Source of the DNA: UBA967 sp044375555
GTDB lineage: Bacteria; Verrucomicrobiota; Verrucomicrobiia; Chthoniobacterales; Terrimicrobiaceae
Direction of reading: 5' to 3'
DNA: 64,000 bases
NCBI GenBank assembly: GCA_044375555.1
Contig: JBILML010000001.1
Span: 1 to 64,000, forward strand
Part shown: in pieces, positions 59,743-64,000 of the stretch
Layout: each line of letters opens with the position of its first letter
Numbering within the stretch: the first letter of the stretch is position 1
The notes under the pieces: generated by a model
The model's input: only the letters and a program-made list of their open reading frames with translations
The model's database searches: none
Told to the model about the DNA's origin: nothing
Program-made: the position numbers and the translations under genes

Positions 59743-60804
59743 AAACAATGCCGCCAACTCGATCTCGGCAGTTTGGGGGAACATGTCGATCGGTTGAACG
59801 CGGGAGAGCGTGTAGCGCTCGAGAAACTTGGCGGCGTCTCGTGAGAAAGTCGCGGGATCACAGGAGACATAGACGATTCTCGCCGGGGGATTTTCCAAAA
59901 TAGTCCGCGCCACATCGGGCGAAAGCCCCTCGGCAGGCGGGTCCAGAAGAAGCGTGGTTTCACCCAGAGGGGCCTCCGCAAGAATTCCGGCCAAGGAATT
60001 TTCCACCGCGCCGGCAAGGTAGGTTTCCTTCTCGGTCGCCGTTCGCCGCGCTTCGGCCACGGCGCCTTGGCTCCATTCGAGTCCCGTGATTTTTTGAAAA
60101 GGCCCAATCAATCGTTTTGCAAAAAAACCCGAGCCGCAGTAGGCGTCGATGAGCAATTCGCCGGAACCGGCCATTTCGACCACGGTCTCGGCGAGGAGCT
60201 CCGCCGCCGCGGTGTTGACCTGCGAGAAGCCACGCGGGGCGTCCTGTTCTCGGAGAGTGATGCGATTTTCGCCGCGCGGGGGATTTTTTCGGAGATCGGC
60301 AAGCTGGACATTCACTGCATCCGTGGCGAGCGGGCATTCGGCGACATCGACGAGTTGGTGGGATTTGCGGTGGTAAAATCCGATCCGTTGATGATCGATG
60401 TGGATCGAGATGCGGTTTCGGTAGGCCCACTGGCTGGGCGAGGGGAGCATGGGATCCACAGGGGCATCCGGGATTTTTGCCATGCGGCGGAGGAGATCGC
60501 GGACCTGGGAGGTTTTGACTTCGAGCTGGAGATCGTAAGTGGCGTGCTGGAGGGCGCAACCGCCGCACTCGCCATAGACCGGGCACTTTGGCGTCACCCG
60601 GCGGGGCGAGGCCTCAAGAATCCTGACGACCTCGGCCTCGGCGTGGTTTTTCTTTTCCTTTGTGATCCGCGTGAGAACGCGTTCGCCAGGAAGTGTTCCA
60701 TGCACAAAACAAACGCGTCCGTCGGGAAGTCGGCCCACGCCAGCGCCTCCGTAGCCGAGGCTTTCGATCGTGAGGGTGGCTTCGGATGGGGTTGAGGAAT
60801 TCAT
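59731..60804 (-). CDS. TrmA/RlmD-type RNA uridine-5 methyltransferase
   Basis: 357 residues from ATG 60804. A TRAM domain at the start, iron-sulfur cysteines C74, C80 and C83 (CPVYGECGGCALQH), a SAM domain with DAYCGSGFFAKRL, then DPPAEGL and the catalytic Cys in YVSCDPAT. It makes 5-methyluridine in rRNA or tRNA. RlmD, RlmC and TrmA are hard to separate by eye, so no symbol is given. Overlaps the GT4 gene by 4 bp. Confidence 0.87.
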   Translation of the reverse strand: MNSSTPSEATLTIESLGYGGAGVGRLPDGRVCFVHGTLPGERVLTRITKEKKNHAEAEVVRILEASPRRVTPKCPVYGECGGCALQHATYDLQLEVKTSQVRDLLRRMAKIPDAPVDPMLPSPSQWAYRNRISIHIDHQRIGFYHRKSHQLVDVAECPLATDAVNVQLADLRKNPPRGENRITLREQDAPRGFSQVNTAAAELLAETVVEMAGSGELLIDAYCGSGFFAKRLIGPFQKITGLEWSQGAVAEARRTATEKETYLAGAVENSLAGILAEAPLGETTLLLDPPAEGLSPDVARTILENPPARIVYVSCDPATFSRDAAKFLERYTLSRVQPIDMFPQTAEIELAALFLLA

Positions 60805-61994
60805 GGCGAGTAGTGGTTCACGACCTCGGTGTAGATGTTGAACAATCGGCTGAAGGTGCTCTCCCAGGAATAGCGTTCGCGGGCTTCCATGCTGGCGGCG
60901 AGGCCCGCAGCGGGGAGGTTTTGGGTGAACTTTTGCTCGATCGCTCCAGCCAAGGCGGCGGGGGAGTTTTCCGTGGCCCAATGTTTTTGGTCGGTGAAAA
61001 TGATGCGGTCCATGTAGCTGCCTTTGATTCCCACAACGGGAGTTCCGCTGGCCTGACTCTCGAGAGCGACAAGTCCGAATGTCTCTTGCACGCCGGGATG
61101 AACGAAGAGGTCCGCCGCGCGATAGAGCGAGGCGAGTTCGTGGGGGTCCGGGCAAAACGAGAGCCAATGAACGGCGTTGGTTTCCTCGCGGAGGCTTTGA
61201 ACCAAGGCCCGCTGGGTTCCATCGCCCACGCAGAGGAGAAAGTATTTGCCGGGCTCGCGGGCATGAAGCATCGAGAATGCCTCAAAAAGAGTCCGCACAT
61301 TTTTTTCCGAGGCGAGCCGGCCGACATAAAGCAGGAGCCGCGCGTCAGGGGGGATTACCAGTTTCGCTCGGGTGGCGGCGCGATCGGGGATGTCCGGGAC
61401 GAAAACCTCGGCGTCAACCCCGAGATCGACGGTGTGAATCCGCTCAACGCCCCAACCGGACAGTAACTTCGCCAGCACCGGGCTGGGAACGAAGGTGGAC
61501 TCGAAGCGGTTGTAGAGCGTGGTGACATACTTCCGGCAAATCTCGTCGGTGATCGAAACGGCGAGCGGGCCGAAATATTTGGCGATCGTGCGAAAGTAGG
61601 CTTCCGGAAAGTGGGAGTGGTAAAAGCCGACCACGGGAATATCCAAGCCACGCCCCGAGGCGATCGCTTTCCATGCGACTTGGTAGGGGTCTCCGGACTC
61701 GATGATGTCTGGGAGTTCCTTTTCCAAAACCTCCTCGATGAGGTGGAGCTTGGTGAGGGCGCGGTAGCGGGAGGTGCGGGAGAGGAGAGGGGAAGCGATC
61801 GTGTAGGTGCGGATGAGGTCGTCGCCGAAGGATTCCGTTTTTTCTCCCGGAACGATGATGATGTGTCGGCAATCGGGCCGATGCTTTCGAAGATAAGCGC
61901 CCTTTTGCTCAATATAGCGTCGCACCCCGCCACTCACGGGCGAGTAGAACTGGGTGAGATCGCAGATCTTGAGCGGTCGTCTTTGGGGTGTCAC
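60801..61994 (-). CDS. Family 4 glycosyltransferase
   Basis: 397 residues, GT-B. TQFYSPVSGGVRRYIEQKGAY at the start; the donor site includes LLYVGRLASEKNV and HPGVQETFGLVALESQASGTP. Resembles glycolipid mannosyl/sulfoquinovosyl-type enzymes. Probably builds a membrane glycolipid. Minus-strand neighbour of trxB by 9 bp. Confidence 0.85.
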   Translation of the reverse strand: MTPQRRPLKICDLTQFYSPVSGGVRRYIEQKGAYLRKHRPDCRHIIIVPGEKTESFGDDLIRTYTIASPLLSRTSRYRALTKLHLIEEVLEKELPDIIESGDPYQVAWKAIASGRGLDIPVVGFYHSHFPEAYFRTIAKYFGPLAVSITDEICRKYVTTLYNRFESTFVPSPVLAKLLSGWGVERIHTVDLGVDAEVFVPDIPDRAATRAKLVIPPDARLLLYVGRLASEKNVRTLFEAFSMLHAREPGKYFLLCVGDGTQRALVQSLREETNAVHWLSFCPDPHELASLYRAADLFVHPGVQETFGLVALESQASGTPVVGIKGSYMDRIIFTDQKHWATENSPAALAGAIEQKFTQNLPAAGLAASMEARERYSWESTFSRLFNIYTEVVNHYSP

Positions 61995-62003
61995 TCCTTG
62001 GAA

Positions 62004-62921
62004 TTACTCGGAATCGGCCAGCCAACGCTCGGCGTCGATGGCGGCGGCACATCCTTGGCCGGCTGCCGTGATCGCTTGGCGATAGACATGGTCGGCGACA
62101 TCGCCGGCCGCAAAGACCCCCTCAACTCCGGTCTGGGTGCCTTGTTTTTGGATGAGGTAGCCGTTTTCATCGACGGGTAGGGCGTGGCGGAACGGAGCGG
62201 TGTTTGGCTCGTGGCCGATGGCGACAAAAACGCATTTCAAGGCCAACTCGGAGACCGAGCCGTCTTGGAGATTCTTGAGCGTGACCCCGCGCACTTCACC
62301 GGCTTCGTCCGTGAGATAGCCTGTGACGGTGCTGTTCCAGACCGGTTTGATTTTCGGATTTGCGAGGGCTCGGTCGGCCATGATTTTCGAAGCGCGGAGC
62401 GAGTCACGGCGGTGGATCAGATAAACCTCCGAAGCGAAACGTGTGAGGAAGGTGGCTTCCTCACAGGCCGAGTCGCCGCCGCCGACCACGCAGACCGGCA
62501 CATTACGGTAAAATGCCCCGTCGCAGGTAGCGCAGGAGGTAAGGCCGTGGCCGATGAGGGCCTTCTCGCCCTCGATGTCGAGATATCGGGGGGAGGCACC
62601 GCTGGCGATGATGAGGGCCTTGGTTTCGATCCATTGGCCGTCAATTTTCAAACGGTGAGGCTTCCCAGGCTGGAATTCCTCGACCACGCCGTATTGAAAG
62701 CGGGATCCGAATTTTTCTGCCTGCTTCTTCATTCGCATGATGAGATCTGGGCCGTCCACGCCGTCGGGGAAGCCTGGAAAATTCTCCACCGCGGTCGTCG
62801 TGGTCAACTGCCCCCCGGGGAGGCGTCCCTCAAGAACAAGAGGGGTGAGGTTCGCACGGGCGGTGTAAATGGCGGCGGTGAGTCCGGCACAGCCGGTGCC
62901 GACGATGATGACATTCTCCAT
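62004..62921 (-). CDS. trxB: Thioredoxin reductase
   Basis: 305 residues. FAD site GTGCAGLTAA, active disulfide C130/C133 in SCATCDGAF, NADPH site GGGDSACEEA and the late GVFAAGDVAD. Reduces thioredoxin with NADPH. Normal length. The thioredoxin gene is not in the window. Confidence 0.95.
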   Translation of the reverse strand: MENVIIVGTGCAGLTAAIYTARANLTPLVLEGRLPGGQLTTTTAVENFPGFPDGVDGPDLIMRMKKQAEKFGSRFQYGVVEEFQPGKPHRLKIDGQWIETKALIIASGASPRYLDIEGEKALIGHGLTSCATCDGAFYRNVPVCVVGGGDSACEEATFLTRFASEVYLIHRRDSLRASKIMADRALANPKIKPVWNSTVTGYLTDEAGEVRGVTLKNLQDGSVSELALKCVFVAIGHEPNTAPFRHALPVDENGYLIQKQGTQTGVEGVFAAGDVADHVYRQAITAAGQGCAAAIDAERWLADSE

Positions 62922-62969
62922 AGGGCCGCGAAGTAAACACGATCCCTGCGGCTCTGCGAAACCAATAAT

Positions 62970-63398
62970 TCAGAGTCCGAGCGAGAGACTGGCGGGGAAT
63001 CCAGCGGGGAGGCGGACGGGTTTTCCTGTCGATACCTGAACGAGTGCGAGAGCCTGACGGGAGGAGGCGAGAACGGCATTGTCGGAGGCGCGGAGAACCT
63101 CGAATTCCACCCAAAACCGGATGCCGCTCCACTCAGTCACCCGGCCCTCGACTCGGAGGATTTCGCCGAGCCGGGCGGGGCGTTTGTAATCAATCTCGGT
63201 GCGGGTGACGACCGCATGGATGCCGGTGCGCTGGATTTCCTCAAAGTTCATACCCATCTGGATCGCGAGCATCGTGCGGGCCGTCTCGATGAAGCGCAGG
63301 TAAACGATGTTGTGCACCACGCCGCCGGCATCGGTGTCGAAATACATCACGCGAACCTCGGTGGAGATGCGGCAGTTTTCGGGAATCGTCTGGCTCAT
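62970..63398 (-). CDS. YbgC/FadM-type acyl-CoA thioesterase
   Basis: 142 residues, hot-dog fold. VMYFDTDAGGVVHNIVYLRF holds the catalytic Asp and the signature of the 4-hydroxybenzoyl-CoA thioesterase family. Hydrolyses acyl-CoA or acyl-ACP; YbgC relatives work with Tol-Pal, but no tol genes are near. Confidence 0.88.
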   Translation of the reverse strand: MSQTIPENCRISTEVRVMYFDTDAGGVVHNIVYLRFIETARTMLAIQMGMNFEEIQRTGIHAVVTRTEIDYKRPARLGEILRVEGRVTEWSGIRFWVEFEVLRASDNAVLASSRQALALVQVSTGKPVRLPAGFPASLSLGL

Positions 63399-63444
63399 GG
63401 CGCGAAGGGAATCACAAGCTTCGAACGCCCGCGACGGATTTTTG

Positions 63445-64000
63445 TCACAGGCTCAAATAGCTGGTGCCGACCCACCGGGTTACGAGGGCCTCCCACTCAC
63501 TGGAGGAGGTGAGATCCAGCAAGCTCTGATTGATTTTTTCAAAGTCCGGATGATTGGTCCGCACCGGAATCGCCAGGAGCGAATTACGGATGGTGATTTC
63601 AGGAATCTCGAATTTCTGTGCCGGGGATTCCTTTGCGAATTGGCGTTGAAGATACAATAGAGAAATTTTATCCGCCACGGTGGCGTCCACTTCCTTTCGG
63701 ATCATGGCTTGGAGCGCCTCTTGAATGGATTCAAAGGGAACGACATTAACCCCGAAGCGGGTAGCTAGTTTTTCCATTTCGGAGCCCTTCAAAACCCCGC
63801 AGGTGATGTCATGAAAATCCGAAAGTCTGCTGAACGAGTTGTTCAGGCGTGATGCTGCCATGCTGGAGGCGACAGTGGCGGTGAATGCCGACACGAGGAG
63901 CACGCCGACAAACATCCAGCAAATCGCAATGAATCGACCGAGCAAAGTCCTCGGGGTTTTATCTCCGTATCCGACCGTGGTCATCGTGACGGCGGAAAAC
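63445..64000 (-). CDS. GluR0-like glutamate-receptor potassium channel, cut by the window end
   Basis: Only the C-terminal part is inside; the frame runs off at 64000 and the start is beyond. It reads FSAVTMTTVGYGDKTPRTLL, the selectivity filter of a K+ channel, then a hydrophobic helix (FIAICWMFVGVLLVSAF) and the second half of a type-3 periplasmic binding domain (CGVLKGSEMEKLATRFG, EALQAMIRKEVDATVADK). Prokaryotic ionotropic glutamate receptors have this order. A ligand-gated K+ channel is likely. Confidence 0.83.
   Translation of the reverse strand, partial: FSAVTMTTVGYGDKTPRTLLGRFIAICWMFVGVLLVSAFTATVASSMAASRLNNSFSRLSDFHDITCGVLKGSEMEKLATRFGVNVVPFESIQEALQAMIRKEVDATVADKISLLYLQRQFAKESPAQKFEIPEITIRNSLLAIPVRTNHPDFEKINQSLLDLTSSSEWEALVTRWVGTSYLSL

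Overview
The window reads as a chromosomal segment of a moderately high-G+C Gram-negative bacterium. LptE- and BamD-like lipoproteins, TatA, heptose-type sugar genes and a periplasmic cystatin-like protein all imply an outer membrane. The gene style and the REP-like intergenic palindromes fit the Verrucomicrobiota or a PVC relative, but no marker here fixes the phylum. I see no rRNA, tRNA, CRISPR array, transposase or prophage.

Layout. 1-4.5 kb is a worn region: direct repeats, an amine-oxidase relic joined to a duplicated tail of a nearby SDR gene, and an intact three-domain receiver/cyclic-nucleotide/HDOD regulator. 4.5-12.2 kb is housekeeping: a cystatin-like protein, an adenylate-kinase-like enzyme, lysA, dxs-xseB, tatA, a secreted EEP-family protein and a thioredoxin-fold protein without cysteines. 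12.2-35.4 kb is a surface-polysaccharide locus. It holds a GmhA-like isomerase, an HldE-like enzyme with its two domains in reversed order, several sugar epimerases, a split transketolase, a HAD phosphatase and a sugar-kinase-like protein, methyltransferases, a dehydrogenase, glycosyltransferases, a WbuC cupin, RmlD-like reductases and a large membrane protein. The spacers from 17.8 to 24.4 kb carry a hexamer-like CACTTT/CACTCT repeat, often as inverted pairs. One such pair encloses a four-helix-bundle gene, and toxin-antitoxin modules sit among the others.

35.4-40.9 kb is a toxin-antitoxin island on the minus strand: five PIN-toxin modules, one pair of unrecognised small genes and one decayed HepT/MntA unit. 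With four more PIN modules elsewhere the window has nine. Several modules have inverted-repeat operators at or just before the antitoxin start. 41-44.3 kb has an STT3-like membrane protein with C-terminal repeats and a lipoprotein. 44.3-50.8 kb has an ATP-grasp-like protein, ruvA, a secreted protein, an FHA/CNB transmembrane coiled-coil protein and ilvB.

At 50.8-52.3 kb an A+T-rich segment with a GT4 glycosyltransferase gene splits a GT9 (heptosyltransferase-type) gene, leaving remnants of both of its ends. 52.3-64 kb carries gnd, a VapBC pair, tmk, an EVE-domain protein, a Usp protein, bamD-like, lptE-like, rsmI, a DUF2752 protein, a TrmA/RlmD-type methyltransferase, a GT4 enzyme, trxB, a YbgC-type thioesterase and a GluR0-like potassium channel cut by the window end.

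My best candidates for something undescribed are the repeat-bounded cassette zone (17.8-24.4 kb) and the run of three sugar-modifying proteins that share one C-terminal DDNPxK module (25.1-28.9 kb).
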